Below, piece after piece: positions 52,796 through 62,168 of a stretch of 64,000 nt of DNA. The translations under genes and the position numbers were made by a program. The number at the start of each line of letters is the position of its first letter. The stretch's first letter is position 1. The DNA comes from Planctomycetota bacterium (GTDB lineage Bacteria > Planctomycetota > UBA1135): assembly GCA_024275135.1 (NCBI GenBank), contig JAJRZS010000018.1, forward strand, positions 25,826 to 89,825. The letters are read 5' to 3'. The notes under the pieces are model-generated. The model was not told the DNA's origin. It saw nothing but the letters and a program-made list of their open reading frames with translations, and did no database searches.

Positions 52796-54556
52796 AGAGT
52801 AATCCAAGGCTTTGCTGGCACGTTTGTCCACCAGGCCTTGGCAGAAGGCCTCGACGCTCAAGGTTTTTTGCTCCTTGATGCCGTGGATGCGCACATTCAC
52901 TTCGCAGTTTTCGGCCTCCCGACCGCCAATTACGGCCATGTAGGGGATTTTCTCCATTTCGGATTCGCGCACTCGTTTGCGCAACGGCCCTTCCGCCTTA
53001 CATTCCACGCGGAAGCCTGCAGCCAACAATTTGTCGCGCAAATCCTCTGCGGCGGGAATTTGCTCTTCGGTAATCGGCAACACTGCAACCGGCGTCGGGC
53101 AAAGCCAAACCGGGAACCAAGCCGCAAAATGCTCGATCAAACCACCGACAAAGCGCTCCATGGAGCCGAAGATGGCGCGGTGCACCATCACGGGACGCTT
53201 TAACTCATTGTCTTTATCGTTGAATTGGATGTCGAAGCGCTCGGGCAGGTTAAAGTCGACCTGCACCGTTGGCCCTTGCCACTCTCGGCCCAAAGCATCT
53301 TTAATTTTGAAGTCGATCTTGGGGCCATAGAACACGCCACCGCCTGGATCATCTTCCAACGGTAGGTTTTGGCGCGCCGCGGCTTCTTGCAGTGCGGCCA
53401 TCGCATGCTCCCACACCTCATCCGAGCCGAGATATTTTTCGGGACGGGTGGCGAGATAAGCCGTGTACTCGTAACCAAAGGTACTCAAAATGGTGTGCAC
53501 CAGTTTGAGCACGTCGACAATTTCATCGGCCAATTGCTCTTGAGTGCAAAAGATATGCGCATCGTCTTGAGTAAAGCCACGCACACGCAACATACCGTGC
53601 AAGGTGCCCGAAGGCTCGTAGCGATAGACGGTGCCTAACTCCGCAAAGCGGCGCGGCAAATCGCGATAACTATGGCGCACGGAATTGAAAATGGTGACGT
53701 GGCCCGGGCAGTTCATCGGTTTGACTCGGTGCGGCCGGCCATCGACATCCATTGGCGCCCAAATCATGTCGGCATAGTTTTGCAGGTGTCCAGACTGTTG
53801 GAAGACCGGCTCGCCAGCAACATGGGGCGTATACACCGGCCAATAATCGCGCGCCTCATGCAACTCCCACCACCACTCTTCCAGTTTGCGGCGAACATGG
53901 CCAAGTTTCGGGTGCCAGAAAACCAACCCCGCACCAAAGTCGGGATTCAAGCTAAACAAATCCAACTCGCGGCCGAGTTTGCGGTGATCGCGCTGGGCAA
54001 TTTCCTGCAAATAGGCCATGTATTTTTTGAGGTCTTTTTTTGACCACCAGGCAGTGCCATAAATCCGTTGCAACATTTTGTTGGACGAATCTCCACGCCA
54101 ATAGGCGCCAGCTACAGACAACAACTTGAAAGCGTCAGCGCGCACTTGTTTGGCACTTTCCACATGCGGGCCCGCACATAAATCGGACCAGGTGCCATGG
54201 CTGTAAAAACTGATTTCTTCGCCTTCAGGCAAATCGTCGAGCAACTCCAGTTTGTAATCTTGGCCAGCGGCCTGCAACTGTGCCTTGGCCTCTTCTCGGC
54301 TCATCGTGGAGCGCTCAAAGGCTCCCGCTTGTTGCAGAATTTTGGCCATCTCTTGCTCAATCACCGGCAAATCTTCCTCGGTGAGAGGGCGAGGCAACTC
54401 AAAATCATAATAGAAGCCATGCTCGATGGGCGGCCCAATGGCAACCTTGGCTTCGGGGAAAATCCTCAGCACTGCATCGGCCATGATGTGACTGACCGAA
54501 TGACGCAGGGCTTCCAGGGAGACGGGGCCGTTTTGCGGTTTGAAGGGTAAGCTCAT
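52790..54556 (-). CDS. thrS: Threonyl-tRNA synthetase lacking the TGS domain
   Basis: The 588-residue class II synthetase starts directly in the editing (N2) domain. RHSVSHIMA supplies the HxxxH site, and SDLCAGPHVES lies further on. Catalytic-core motifs follow: KPMNCPGH, motif 2 RYEPSGTLHGMLRVRGFTQDD, GGVFYGPKIDF and HRAIFGSMERF with motif 3. The C-terminal anticodon domain is complete. The usual ~60-residue TGS domain before N2 is missing, and no in-frame start upstream restores it: the frame runs into murB. It is the last gene of the dcw-type cluster, 46 bases after murB. Confidence 0.96.
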   Translation of the reverse strand: MSLPFKPQNGPVSLEALRHSVSHIMADAVLRIFPEAKVAIGPPIEHGFYYDFELPRPLTEEDLPVIEQEMAKILQQAGAFERSTMSREEAKAQLQAAGQDYKLELLDDLPEGEEISFYSHGTWSDLCAGPHVESAKQVRADAFKLLSVAGAYWRGDSSNKMLQRIYGTAWWSKKDLKKYMAYLQEIAQRDHRKLGRELDLFSLNPDFGAGLVFWHPKLGHVRRKLEEWWWELHEARDYWPVYTPHVAGEPVFQQSGHLQNYADMIWAPMDVDGRPHRVKPMNCPGHVTIFNSVRHSYRDLPRRFAELGTVYRYEPSGTLHGMLRVRGFTQDDAHIFCTQEQLADEIVDVLKLVHTILSTFGYEYTAYLATRPEKYLGSDEVWEHAMAALQEAAARQNLPLEDDPGGGVFYGPKIDFKIKDALGREWQGPTVQVDFNLPERFDIQFNDKDNELKRPVMVHRAIFGSMERFVGGLIEHFAAWFPVWLCPTPVAVLPITEEQIPAAEDLRDKLLAAGFRVECKAEGPLRKRVRESEMEKIPYMAVIGGREAENCEVNVRIHGIKEQKTLSVEAFCQGLVDKRASKALDYSL

Positions 54557-54602
54557 GATGCCTCGGGACGGCCATACCTGGGCCGTACGGGGGTGCGGGA
54601 TT

Positions 54603-55520
54603 CTAACAGGGCGCCGTTGGCTCCGGCCACACCACCAATTCTCGTTGCAAATGCACCCCACTATGAGCGAAAACCTGGGATTCCATTTGCTCTAGCAACT
54701 GGCGCACATCGGCCGCGGTGGCTTGGCCTCGGTTCAAAATAAAATTGGCATGCAGTTCCGAAACTTGGGCTCCGCCAATCTGCAAACCTTTCAAACCAGC
54801 CGCATCGAGCAAACGACCCGCGGAATCGCCCTCTGGATTGCGGAAGGCACAACCGGCACTACTTAGACGCACGGGTTGGCTTTGGTTTTTCTTGCGCAAA
54901 ATGGCATCTTGACGTTCCTTAATGACTTTCGGTGGTTGCTCCTCCAAATGAAACAACACCTCTAAAACCACCGCGCCTTGCAAATTGCCGTCCCGATAAC
55001 GCGGACCAATCTCTGCCGCCGTGTGCTCCTCGATTTTAAGGCCAGGCCGTTGGCCCGGCATCCACAACACCACTTGTTCCACTTGGTCCCAAATGCCCCA
55101 GGTGGCGCTGCCGGCATTCATGGCCAAGGCTCCACCCACATGACCAGGCACCCCCACCAAGGCCTCCAAGCCTGCCAAACCCACGTTGTGGGCGGTATGC
55201 ACCAAACTCGGCAAAGTTACTCCAGCCCAGGCACGCAGGCCGGGGCCATCGCTAAAAATTCTCCGCATGTTGCCGGTGTGAATGACGGCACCTGGCACCC
55301 CTCGGTCGGGTGCCAAAACATTGGCCCCTGCGCCGAGTAATTGCCAGGGGATGCCGTCGGCCTCGAGAGCGGTTAACAACTCGGCAAGTTTTTCCGGCTT
55401 GTGGGGTTCAAAGAAAAACTCAGCCCGACCGCCAATCCGCAAAGTGGTCCATGGAGCCAGAGGTTCGTCCCGCCGCATGGGAGCAATTTCAGCGTAGGTT
55501 TCGGGCGAAAGCATCGACAT
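54603..55520 (-). CDS. murB: UDP-N-acetylenolpyruvoylglucosamine reductase MurB
   Basis: The 305-residue flavoenzyme reduces UDP-GlcNAc-enolpyruvate to UDP-MurNAc. It has WTTLRIGGRAEFFFEP, LLGAGANVLAPDRGV, VPGHVGGALAMNAG and the active-site block SSAGCAFRNPEGDSAGRLLDAAGLKG. The proton-donor position is Cys in place of Ser, a known variant, and the short form matches type II enzymes. ATG 55520 overlaps murC by 32 bases; ATG 55514 is two codons further in. Confidence 0.95.
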   Translation of the reverse strand: MSMLSPETYAEIAPMRRDEPLAPWTTLRIGGRAEFFFEPHKPEKLAELLTALEADGIPWQLLGAGANVLAPDRGVPGAVIHTGNMRRIFSDGPGLRAWAGVTLPSLVHTAHNVGLAGLEALVGVPGHVGGALAMNAGSATWGIWDQVEQVVLWMPGQRPGLKIEEHTAAEIGPRYRDGNLQGAVVLEVLFHLEEQPPKVIKERQDAILRKKNQSQPVRLSSAGCAFRNPEGDSAGRLLDAAGLKGLQIGGAQVSELHANFILNRGQATAADVRQLLEQMESQVFAHSGVHLQRELVVWPEPTAPC

Positions 55521-56835
55521 CTCCAGCTCCTAAACAAAGCACCACATCCTGCGGCTGCAACCAGGAAAGAAGTTCTTGCCGGCCTTGCGCCAAATCCAAG
55601 GCCGTGGCCAAAGGACGTTTGACTTTGCCTGGTCGTGCTTGCAACTCGGGAATGAGTTCCTGCACGCTCGCCTCGAGCTCTTCCGGATCGCGCGCGCGGT
55701 AAATTTCTAAAAGTAGCAAGACATCCGCAGCATCCAAGGATGGGGCGAACAATTCTCGGTAAGCGTGAAACCGCTGGGCTTGGTGAGGTTGGAACACCAC
55801 GCACAATCGACGCTCGGGCCAGCGTTCTTTGGCGGCTTGCAAGGTGGCCTGCACCTCCACCGGGTGGTGGGCGTAATCACTCACCACCAAAACATCTTGC
55901 GGCAGCTGCCCCACCACTTCTAAACGGCGGGCAGCCCCTTGGAAGTGAGCAAGAGCTTGCAAGATTTGTTTTTGTGGGAGCCCAAAAGCTGACAATACAT
56001 GAGCCACTAAAGCTGCATTGCGACGATTGTGGTCCCCGGCGAGCCCCAAAGGGATAGCGGCGTCCAAAGCAGGTGCCAACGACCAGGCGGCGGAGGTTGC
56101 GTCGGCTAAGTTGGGAGCTTCCACCCCCGCAAAGACCTGCCCCGTAGCTGGCAACAAGGCGAGAAATTCGCGAAAAGCTTGGGTGACTTCTGGCAAACCA
56201 GCGGGGTAAGTGTCGGGATGCTCAGCATCAACGTTCAGCAACGCCACTTGTTGCGGTCGCAAAGCATGAAAGGAACGCGCATACTCGCAAGACTCCAAGA
56301 TGAGGGGTAGCTGGGCGTCGCCCCAATCGGAGGAAGCAGGCAACTGCGGCACCTCGGCACCAACCAAATAGCCAACCTCCAGCCCAGCAAGACGCAAACC
56401 ATAGGCCAGCCAAGCGGTGACGGTGGTTTTGCCATGGGAACCAGCAACCGCCAACACCGGGCGCAGTCGGCTTAACTCGCCCAGCATCTCGCTATACAAA
56501 GCACTGCGCGCCCCGCCCATGATCGCACGGCATACATGAGACTCACTGGCAGGCACTGCTGCCGAGCGCACCACCCAAGAAACCTGCAATGGCTGTTGAG
56601 GCTTTAGGATTTGCAACCCCAGCTGGAAAAGAGGGTCCGTAGCCGGCAAAGGATGCTGATCTTGGCCCCATACCTGCCATCCAGCCTGCAAAAACAAACG
56701 CGCCAAGCCGCGCATTCCGCAACCACCCGCGCCTACCAACAAAATGGTTTTGCCCGCTGGCCCGGCCAACGCATCCAAGCCCTTGGTGCCCATAGGCGGC
56801 GACTTGGTCTGCAGGGAAGGGTTGGCTTGCATCAT
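55489..56835 (-). CDS. murC: UDP-N-acetylmuramate--L-alanine ligase MurC
   Basis: The 448-residue Mur ligase has the N-terminal Rossmann motif ILLVGAGGCGMRGLA, the ATP loop AVAGSHGKTTVTAWL, LESCEYARSFHALRPQ, GDHNRRNAALV, and the C-terminal SDYAHHPVEV, all as in MurC. It adds the first residue, L-Ala, to UDP-MurNAc. It starts 6 bases after murG and overlaps murB. Confidence 0.96.
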   Translation of the reverse strand: MMQANPSLQTKSPPMGTKGLDALAGPAGKTILLVGAGGCGMRGLARLFLQAGWQVWGQDQHPLPATDPLFQLGLQILKPQQPLQVSWVVRSAAVPASESHVCRAIMGGARSALYSEMLGELSRLRPVLAVAGSHGKTTVTAWLAYGLRLAGLEVGYLVGAEVPQLPASSDWGDAQLPLILESCEYARSFHALRPQQVALLNVDAEHPDTYPAGLPEVTQAFREFLALLPATGQVFAGVEAPNLADATSAAWSLAPALDAAIPLGLAGDHNRRNAALVAHVLSAFGLPQKQILQALAHFQGAARRLEVVGQLPQDVLVVSDYAHHPVEVQATLQAAKERWPERRLCVVFQPHQAQRFHAYRELFAPSLDAADVLLLLEIYRARDPEELEASVQELIPELQARPGKVKRPLATALDLAQGRQELLSWLQPQDVVLCLGAGDVDAFARNLR

Positions 56836-56841
56836 CCTACT

Positions 56842-57873
56842 TTAGGGGATTTGCAAGGCGATTTCTTCCAACAATTCCACCCCTTTGGCTTGTCCGTCGG
56901 CTGGTCTTTGCAGGCGTAAAGCCCGGGCCATGGCCTCTCGTTTTTCCGCGTCCTGCAAACACTGGAGCAAGCGTGCTTCCTGCTCAGCTGGAGGGCAAGC
57001 AGCCAAATTCAGAAAACCCGGCACCAAGGCCTCGGCGTTCCTTTCTTGTTGGCGATCCCTATGCCAGGGATAGGGCAAAATGGCAGCAGGCAGGGCATGC
57101 AACCACAACTCGCCAATGGTGGAAGCGCCACCCCGACTTAAAACGAAATCCGCCGCACTGTAGGCCAATCCCATTTGTGCGCAATGCTCCTGCACCACAA
57201 CTGGCCAAGAATCCACGGCTTGGGCCAAAGTGGCGCTTTTGCCCGGCCCGCTCAACACCAACATTTGCCATCCCAACTGATGCAACTTCGGCGCCAGGGC
57301 TTGCGCGAGTTGATTCAGTTGCGCCGCCCCTTGACTACCGCCCAGAACCAACAAGGTTGGCAACTGCGGTTGTAAGCCCAAACGTCGTCGCGCCTCGTCC
57401 ACCGCCACCGCCGCTAAGTCGCGGCGCATCACCGGACCAATCGCTTGCGCCCTCTTCAGTTGTTTGGCGGTGTCTTCAAACATGGTCAGACAAAGCGCGC
57501 TAAATCCGGCCATCCAGCGCACGCTGCGGCCGACCACATAGTTTCCTTCCAACAACACTAAAGGCGCTGCGGGTATTCCCAAAGCTGCCGCACTGGAAGC
57601 ACCGCCCAAGGCAATGACAGCATGGGGGCGAAACCGACGCGCATGACGTCGAGCACGCCAGGCACAACGCATAAGACGCAAGGTTTTGGGCCCCCGCCCC
57701 GGCTCGAAACCCAAGCCATAATAGGCTCTATCCGTTTCCATGTAGGCTGACTCCACAGCACGGCCGCTGAGCAAAAACAGGGTTTCATGCCCCTTGGCTT
57801 CTAGCCCTTCCGCCAACCCTATAGCCGGGGTCAGGTGGCCTCCCGTCCCGCCACCGACAAACAAAAAACGCAT
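56842..57873 (-). CDS. murG: MurG N-acetylglucosaminyltransferase
   Basis: The 343-residue GT28 enzyme has FVGGGTGGHLTPAIGLAEGL at the N-terminus, EGNYVVGRSVRW, LVLGGSQGAAQLN and SRGGASTIGELWLHALPAAILPYPWHRDRQQERNA. It converts lipid I to lipid II at the inner leaflet of the membrane. The usual vulnerable Gln/Asn loop (EQN) reads EGN here. It follows the LysM gene by 12 bases. Confidence 0.95.
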   Translation of the reverse strand: MRFLFVGGGTGGHLTPAIGLAEGLEAKGHETLFLLSGRAVESAYMETDRAYYGLGFEPGRGPKTLRLMRCAWRARRHARRFRPHAVIALGGASSAAALGIPAAPLVLLEGNYVVGRSVRWMAGFSALCLTMFEDTAKQLKRAQAIGPVMRRDLAAVAVDEARRRLGLQPQLPTLLVLGGSQGAAQLNQLAQALAPKLHQLGWQMLVLSGPGKSATLAQAVDSWPVVVQEHCAQMGLAYSAADFVLSRGGASTIGELWLHALPAAILPYPWHRDRQQERNAEALVPGFLNLAACPPAEQEARLLQCLQDAEKREAMARALRLQRPADGQAKGVELLEEIALQIP

Positions 57874-57885
57874 GCTCCTTCTCGC

Positions 57886-58581
57886 TTACTCGGTTGGAGG
57901 AATCAACAGTTTTTGTCCAACTTTAATCTTGCGCGGATCCTGGATATGGTTGGCTGCCAAAATGCGATCCACTTCTTTGGTTGTGCCGTAATACTCCTGA
58001 GAAATACGGCCTAAGATTTCCCCAGCCTCCACGATGTGGTAAGTGCCAGGTGGAACCACCCCAACGCTAGTTGCACGCTCGCTTGCCGCCGCCTCCACTG
58101 CTGTGGTTTGGGTATAGATTTTCAGCTCTTGGCCAACACTCAGTTTGCGCTCATCGGTAATCCCATTCCAACGCAACAAATCCCGCCAGCGTTTGGCATC
58201 ACCCAATTCTCGGGCCGCAATTTGGCCCAGAGTTTCATTTTGATGGACCCGCACCACACGGTAAGCACCTCTCTCGGCGTTTGTTATTGGATTGGGCGCA
58301 GCAACGACAGCGGAAGGCACAGCAGCACCAGGTTTTCTACCGGCTTGGCTGGATTCAGGATCCGCCACTGGCGGCGCCAAAAAGCGCTCCGCATCCACAT
58401 ACTGACGCCGCCGTTCTGGTGGCAACAAACGCACGGTTTCCAAGGCTCCAGGATCAAGCAACACGGCTTTGGGTTCGGCGTCGGCAGGACGGGCTTGCTT
58501 GCCCCCCAACCACCAGCCACATACAGCCATCAACAAGAGCAGGAAGAAGGCGAGGAGGGCAGTACGTTGGACGCGATTCAT
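57886..58581 (-). CDS. LysM-domain membrane-anchored protein inside the dcw cluster
   Basis: The 231-residue protein has one N-terminal anchor (about 8-25), a low-complexity linker and two LysM domains. LysM 1 (about 107-156) has YRVVRVHQNETLGQIAARELGDAKRWRDLLRWNG, and LysM 2 (about 180-228) has YHIVEAGEILGRISQEYYGTTKEVDRILAANHI. LysM binds GlcNAc-containing glycans, so this is a peptidoglycan-binding partner of the divisome or elongasome genes around it. It takes the place where murD or another gene often lies, between ftsW (ATGA overlap) and murG. Confidence 0.88.
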   Translation of the reverse strand: MNRVQRTALLAFFLLLLMAVCGWWLGGKQARPADAEPKAVLLDPGALETVRLLPPERRRQYVDAERFLAPPVADPESSQAGRKPGAAVPSAVVAAPNPITNAERGAYRVVRVHQNETLGQIAARELGDAKRWRDLLRWNGITDERKLSVGQELKIYTQTTAVEAAASERATSVGVVPPGTYHIVEAGEILGRISQEYYGTTKEVDRILAANHIQDPRKIKVGQKLLIPPTE

Positions 58582-59672
58582 GAGAACAGATCGGTGACGG
58601 GTGCGGGACGACGTCGGCCTTCGTAAACGGCCTTCAGCGCCACCCCCAAGAGGGCGGACAAAGCAAGGATGGAAGAGCCGCCGCGACTGACAAAGGGCAG
58701 GGGCAAACCTTTCACGGGTACCAGATTGGTTACCATAGCCATGTTATAGGCCGCTTGAAAGGAAATCATCAAAGTGGCCGAGGCCATCAAAATAATGCCA
58801 TAACGAGATTCCGACATGCGTGCGGAGCGGAATCCAAGCAGGGTGAAGGCGAGGAACAAAGACCAAATACTCAAGGTGCCGAATAACCCCCATTCTTCGG
58901 CGACCACTGGCAACACGAAGTCGGTTTCACTCTCGGGAATAAACCCACGTCCTAACAATCCATTCCCAGGCCCCACACCAGTAATGCCACCGACCGCAAA
59001 AGCCTCTTCGCCACGCAAAACCTGCTGCGGAGCTTGGTCGAGGAAATTGAGGCGGGCGCCAACATGAGGGAAGGCAAGAGCCGCCACCCAAATAAGGAGG
59101 ATGGCCAGTGGAATGAGGGCGAATAAAAACCGCGGCGGGGTGCCGGCAAACAAAAAGGTAACCCCACTCACGACAATCAAAATCATGACCGAGCCCAAGT
59201 CGGGTTGCAGCAAAACCGGGGTCATCATGACGAGAAATAGCGCCACCAACTTAGCAATTTGTTTGGGGTCGCGAATGCGCAATGGATCCCGCGCCACCCA
59301 GGAAGCAAGAGCAATCGGCCAAAGGCATTGGAACAAGATGGATGGCTGCAAAGTAATGGGACCGATGGACACCCAGCGGGTAGCCGAGTTTGCACGATGA
59401 CCAAGGCCTGTGGTGAGCATCAACCACAACAAGACAAATAAAACACCAATGGCCGGCAACACCAACTTCCGGGTGGTGGCGGAAGGCAGACTAAAAGCGC
59501 CCAAAAAACCCATCACCCCCAATCCCAGGAAAAGGCAATGGCGAGCCAATGTCATCCAGGCATCGCCAGGCGGAGCATGGGATACGGCCGTAATCAAGCC
59601 AACAATGGCGAGGGCCATCACACAGCCCAACATGCCAATGCCCGCCGAATCAAACCTTTTGAACGCCTCCAT
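58578..59672 (-). CDS. ftsW: SEDS glycosyltransferase FtsW/RodA
   Basis: The 364-residue polymerase has about 10 helices and the SEDS signatures: LGHRANSATRWVSIGPITLQPS, LLQPDLGSVMIL, ESETDFVLPVVAEEWG (the catalytic Asp region), and LPLPFVSRGGSS. Its place in the cluster favours FtsW, but RodA cannot be ruled out from sequence alone. It starts one base after mraY and overlaps the LysM gene by ATGA. Confidence 0.93.
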   Translation of the reverse strand: MEAFKRFDSAGIGMLGCVMALAIVGLITAVSHAPPGDAWMTLARHCLFLGLGVMGFLGAFSLPSATTRKLVLPAIGVLFVLLWLMLTTGLGHRANSATRWVSIGPITLQPSILFQCLWPIALASWVARDPLRIRDPKQIAKLVALFLVMMTPVLLQPDLGSVMILIVVSGVTFLFAGTPPRFLFALIPLAILLIWVAALAFPHVGARLNFLDQAPQQVLRGEEAFAVGGITGVGPGNGLLGRGFIPESETDFVLPVVAEEWGLFGTLSIWSLFLAFTLLGFRSARMSESRYGIILMASATLMISFQAAYNMAMVTNLVPVKGLPLPFVSRGGSSILALSALLGVALKAVYEGRRRPAPVTDLFS

Positions 59673-59673
59673 G

Positions 59674-60813
59674 TTAACGCAATTTCAACAGCAACAGACC
59701 TAGAGAAGCGCAGACTGCAGCCACAATCCAGAACCTAGCGACGATTTTGGATTCCGGCATACCGCGCAGTTGCCAAACATGGTGAATCGGTGCCTTCGGG
59801 AACAAGCGCTTGCCGCCCGTGCATTTGTAGTAATAAATCTGCAGCAAACTTGTAGAAACCTCAATCACAAAAACACCGGCCAAAAGCGGCAAGGCCAATT
59901 CTTGTTTGCTGACAATCGCAAAATAGGCAATGGCAGCGCCTAAGGGCAAAGAACCACTGTCACCAAAAAACACTTCGGCTGGATAACTATTAAACCAAAG
60001 AAAGCCGAAAGTAGCGCCTAAGACCGCTGCCACCATCACCGTCACTTCCCCAGAGCCAGGGATATGAGGCAAATTCAGATATTGGGAAAACTCGGCATGC
60101 CCCACCACATAAGACGCCAAAGCAAGCGCCACTAAAGACGGGATTGCCGAGCCAGCAGCCAAGCCATCCAAACCGTCGGTAACGTTCACCGCATGGCTGG
60201 TGGCTAGAATGACAAAGGTTTGGAAGGAAACAAAAATCAAAAACCCCCAAACGCCCAAGGTGTCCGGCTGCGCAAACAAGTCTTTCAGCACCGGGAAATA
60301 CAAGTTGCGAATCGCTGGGTAGCCAGTGAGAGAATCACCCAAGGCCCAATACGTTGCAACAACCAAGGCAGCCAACAGCAAAGAACACAACATCTTGGCG
60401 CGTCGCGATAGCCCATTGCGCCCACCCTCACGTTTGAACTTCATCCAGTCATCGACAAAGCCGATGGTGCCCATGCCCACCATCAGCACAGCACCGATTA
60501 AAACCAGAGGTTCGTCCAAGCGACAAAACAAGACTATGGTGGCGAGAATGGCACTCATCCAAAAGATGCCGCCCATGGTTGGCGTGCCCGATTTTCCACT
60601 GGCGGCATAAGCCCGTCCGACTTCCGGATCATCGGAAAAACCGGCATCCTCGCCCACGCCAACAGCCTTCAAGCGTTGAATCAAAGGTTTACCCAACAAG
60701 ATGGTGAGCACCATGGCTACGGCGAAAGCACATCCCGAGCGCAAGCCGATGTAATGGAAGGCATGAAAAGGTTGCCAGTACTCCTGCAGATAAGGATAGA
60801 GCCAGTAAATCAC
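59674..60813 (-). CDS. mraY: Phospho-N-acetylmuramoyl-pentapeptide transferase MraY
   Basis: The 379-residue membrane enzyme makes lipid I. It has GTPTMGGIFW, FVDDWMKF (catalytic Asp pair), NVTDGLDGLAAG, FFGDSGSLPLGAAI, and APIHHVWQLRGMPESKIVARFWI. About 10 helices are predicted. It overlaps murF by ATGA and is followed directly by ftsW with no murD between. Confidence 0.97.
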   Translation of the reverse strand: MIYWLYPYLQEYWQPFHAFHYIGLRSGCAFAVAMVLTILLGKPLIQRLKAVGVGEDAGFSDDPEVGRAYAASGKSGTPTMGGIFWMSAILATIVLFCRLDEPLVLIGAVLMVGMGTIGFVDDWMKFKREGGRNGLSRRAKMLCSLLLAALVVATYWALGDSLTGYPAIRNLYFPVLKDLFAQPDTLGVWGFLIFVSFQTFVILATSHAVNVTDGLDGLAAGSAIPSLVALALASYVVGHAEFSQYLNLPHIPGSGEVTVMVAAVLGATFGFLWFNSYPAEVFFGDSGSLPLGAAIAYFAIVSKQELALPLLAGVFVIEVSTSLLQIYYYKCTGGKRLFPKAPIHHVWQLRGMPESKIVARFWIVAAVCASLGLLLLKLR

Positions 60814-62168
60814 TTGAGCCGCTCCTTAGTTGGTTTGACTTGCAACAGGGAAAGGATGCGTTCCAAAGCCTCGCTGCGGGATGCCTTTAATAAGACCACA
60901 TCCCCAGGAGCAAGAAAGTTTTGCAAAATGGAGGCAGCACCATGGGCATCGTCAACCACGCGGGTCGGGCAAGAGTTGGCGCACTCCTCCACAATCCAAG
61001 CGCCGCCACTACCCACCCCAAGCACAAAATCAAAGCCCCAAGCGGCCACTTGCCGCCCGATTTCTTGGTGCAAGGTTTGAGCTTGCGATCCCAGCTCCTT
61101 CATCGACCCTAGCACGGCAATGCGACGCCCTGCTTGGGGCCATTGCGCTAAAACCTGCAAAGCGGCTTGCATGGACAGTGGGTTGGCGTTGTAGGCATCG
61201 TCAAGAAACACCATGCCCTGGCTCTGACAAAGACTCATCCGACCGGGAGGGGCGCACAAATGGGCAAAACGGCTGCGAACGGCGTCTGCAGAAGCGCCTA
61301 AGGCAACAGCGATTTCTGCTGCTTGCAAGGCGCACAACACTTCATGAGCTGCAGGCAAGGAAAACTGCAAGGAACCCCAAAGTGGATGTTGCAACACCCA
61401 ACCCTCAGCATGGTGTTCCAAATCTTGTTGAAAATCTGCAAATTGATGCAAGCGTGCCGACCAAAGATGTTGCCATAGCTCCAGCTGTCGAGCGCATTTG
61501 GGCGTCAGCCAAAGATGTCCATTCGCATCCGCGGCTTGCGCCAGTTTGGATTTTTCGGCACAGACTGCTTGCACCGACCCGAGACCCTCAAGGTGAGAAG
61601 CGCCAAGTGCGGTAATCCAGGCATGGTGCGGACGAGCTACGCTCAACAACACATCCATTTCGCCTGGGGCATTGATGCCATATTCCAAAACCAGCACTTT
61701 GGTGGACAATGGGGCCGACAAAATAGCCAGCGGCAAACCAACTTCCGAATTGTAAGAAGCAGGGGCCGCGCAAATATCTGCCTGCGCCCCGCCCAGCAGT
61801 TGGTAAAGGAAATCTTTGGCCGTGGTTTTACCGACCGAGCCTGTAATTCCCACCACGGTTGGCGAGAGTCGAGCCAAATGCGCACGCGCCAAAACAGCGA
61901 GGGCTTTGAGCGTATCGCGCACCACCAAACAGGGAAACCCGCTTGGGCGCTCCCCACGGTCGGGCATAACCAAAGCCGCCACCGCACCTTGGGCTTGAGC
62001 TTGCCGCAGATGCTGATGCCCATCCGTCCGCGCACCGACCAAGGCCACAAACAAATCCCCTGGCGCCACCACACGGCTGTCTATGACCACGCGACGCACG
62101 GGTTGCTCCTCAAGATCAGGCGCCAAGCCAAGAATCTGCGCAACCTCGACAGTGCTTAGGCCAAGCAA
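60810..62168 (-). CDS. murF: UDP-MurNAc-tripeptide--D-Ala-D-Ala ligase MurF
   Basis: The 452-residue Mur ligase has VVIDSRVVAPGDLFVALVG near the N-terminus, the ATP loop GITGSVGKTTAKDF, YGINAPGEMDVL, and LDDAYNANPLSMQAAL with VLGSMKELG. The start is a TTG at 62168 that overlaps the murE stop by 13 bases. The nearest alternative would cut into the first conserved strand. Confidence 0.95.
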   Translation of the reverse strand: MLGLSTVEVAQILGLAPDLEEQPVRRVVIDSRVVAPGDLFVALVGARTDGHQHLRQAQAQGAVAALVMPDRGERPSGFPCLVVRDTLKALAVLARAHLARLSPTVVGITGSVGKTTAKDFLYQLLGGAQADICAAPASYNSEVGLPLAILSAPLSTKVLVLEYGINAPGEMDVLLSVARPHHAWITALGASHLEGLGSVQAVCAEKSKLAQAADANGHLWLTPKCARQLELWQHLWSARLHQFADFQQDLEHHAEGWVLQHPLWGSLQFSLPAAHEVLCALQAAEIAVALGASADAVRSRFAHLCAPPGRMSLCQSQGMVFLDDAYNANPLSMQAALQVLAQWPQAGRRIAVLGSMKELGSQAQTLHQEIGRQVAAWGFDFVLGVGSGGAWIVEECANSCPTRVVDDAHGAASILQNFLAPGDVVLLKASRSEALERILSLLQVKPTKERLK

